The notes below the pieces were generated by a model. That model was not told the origin of the DNA. It ran no database searches and worked only from the letters and a program-made list of their open reading frames with translations. Both the position numbers and the translations under genes were made by a program. Shown piece after piece: positions 4,930 through 5,323 of a stretch of DNA of 5,323 nucleotides (within the stretch, counting starts at the first letter, position 1; every line of letters starts with the position of its first letter). Source of the stretch: Oscillospiraceae bacterium (GTDB taxonomy: Bacteria > Bacillota > Clostridia > Oscillospirales > Oscillospiraceae); NCBI GenBank assembly GCA_021199595.1, contig JAJQHT010000225.1:1-5323 (forward strand), given 5' to 3'.

Positions 4930-5323
4930 ATGGAAAAACAAGCCAAATCCAAAAAGACATCATTCAAAAAGAACTTTGCCCTGGTGCGGGCGCTGATTGC
5001 GGTGATTCTGGCAGTGGTGCTGCTGGGCGTCAGCGGTTTCGCCGTCATAGATCTGCTGGCCGGCCCCACGGAGGTGACAGACGGCTCGACCCTCGCGTCT
5101 GGCCAGTACGTGCAGATTGACGTCAGCTACGTCATGGACATCATCGGCTCCGAGAGCGACGCCAGCGGCAACGTGGTGGCCTATTACGCCGTTGTCCCCG
5201 TGGGCAATCAGTTCGTAGCCGTCCGTTTCCCCGCCGCCCAGTATGACGAGTTTGAGGAGCTGAAACCGAGACCACCAACTATCTCACAGGGGCCAGCAGC
5301 TCCATGAGCTATCATATCCTCGT
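4930..5323 (+). pseudogene. Single-pass membrane protein with extracytoplasmic domain, apparent frameshift, runs off window
   Basis: I do not recognise a named family. The start at 4930 follows a weak purine-rich site (AGAAAGAGAG, 4911-4920), 38 nt after the ATPase stop. The N terminus is Lys-rich (1-15), then one membrane segment spans about 17-39, followed by an extracytoplasmic part (GPTEVTDGSTLASGQYVQIDVSY and onward). This is an N-in anchor, not a cleaved signal peptide. The opened frame ends at 5307 after a proline-rich, unlikely tail. From 5268 another frame reads ETTNYLTGASSSMSYHIL to the window edge, directly continuing the domain after EELK. Adding one base near 5266 (for example GCC instead of CC) restores LKAETTNYL. 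Either a real one-base deletion or a sequencing or assembly error explains this. If it is an error, this is an intact gene cut by the window end. Probably co-transcribed with the three genes before it. Confidence 0.65.

Noticed and set aside
5263..5270. Programmed ribosomal frameshift site in the last gene
   Set aside because: There is no X-XXY-YYZ slippery heptamer or clear downstream pseudoknot, and a one-base deletion is simpler.

Overview
The window looks like chromosomal core sequence from a GC-rich member of the Clostridia, most likely in the Oscillospiraceae (Oscillibacter / Flavonifractor / Lawsonibacter-like). The reasons are a strong GC bias at third codon positions, consensus AGGAGG-type ribosome binding sites, a typical Firmicutes L7/L12 protein, and a YmdB-type phosphoesterase and YhaO/YhaN-type proteins that are characteristic of Firmicutes. 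The genus is an inference from style, not from a search.

Left part (1-514, + strand): the last codons of a gene that is almost certainly rplJ (L10), then rplL (L7/L12), then a strong intrinsic terminator that ends the ribosomal-protein operon. Middle part (536-930, - strand): a tRNA-Arg(ACG) gene with encoded CCA. It has its own near-consensus promoter, an A/T-rich palindrome in UP-element position and its own terminator. Upstream of it on the same strand is a 53-residue YtxH-like small protein. Positions 931-1031 are a short divergent regulatory region with a likely extended -10 promoter and a hairpin next to the ribosome binding site of the next gene.

Right part (1032-5323, + strand): a tight four-gene cluster. 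It encodes a YmdB-family metallophosphoesterase, an SbcD/Mre11/YhaO-like metallophosphoesterase (ATGA overlap with the first), an SbcC/Rad50/YhaN-like SMC-type ATPase (21-nt gap), and a single-pass membrane protein (38-nt gap) that runs off the window edge. The ATPase carries two membrane-spanning segments in the middle of its coiled coil, where Rad50/SbcC has its zinc hook. This suggests a membrane-anchored nuclease-ATPase machine. Placing it beside a YmdB phosphodiesterase and a membrane protein with an extracytoplasmic domain is the most interesting aspect of the window. The membrane protein has an apparent one-base deletion near position 5266: its reading frame ends early at 5307, but a convincing continuation runs in another frame to the end of the window.

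No mobile element, CRISPR array, integrase or replication origin was seen. No stretch over 300 bases lacks a gene.
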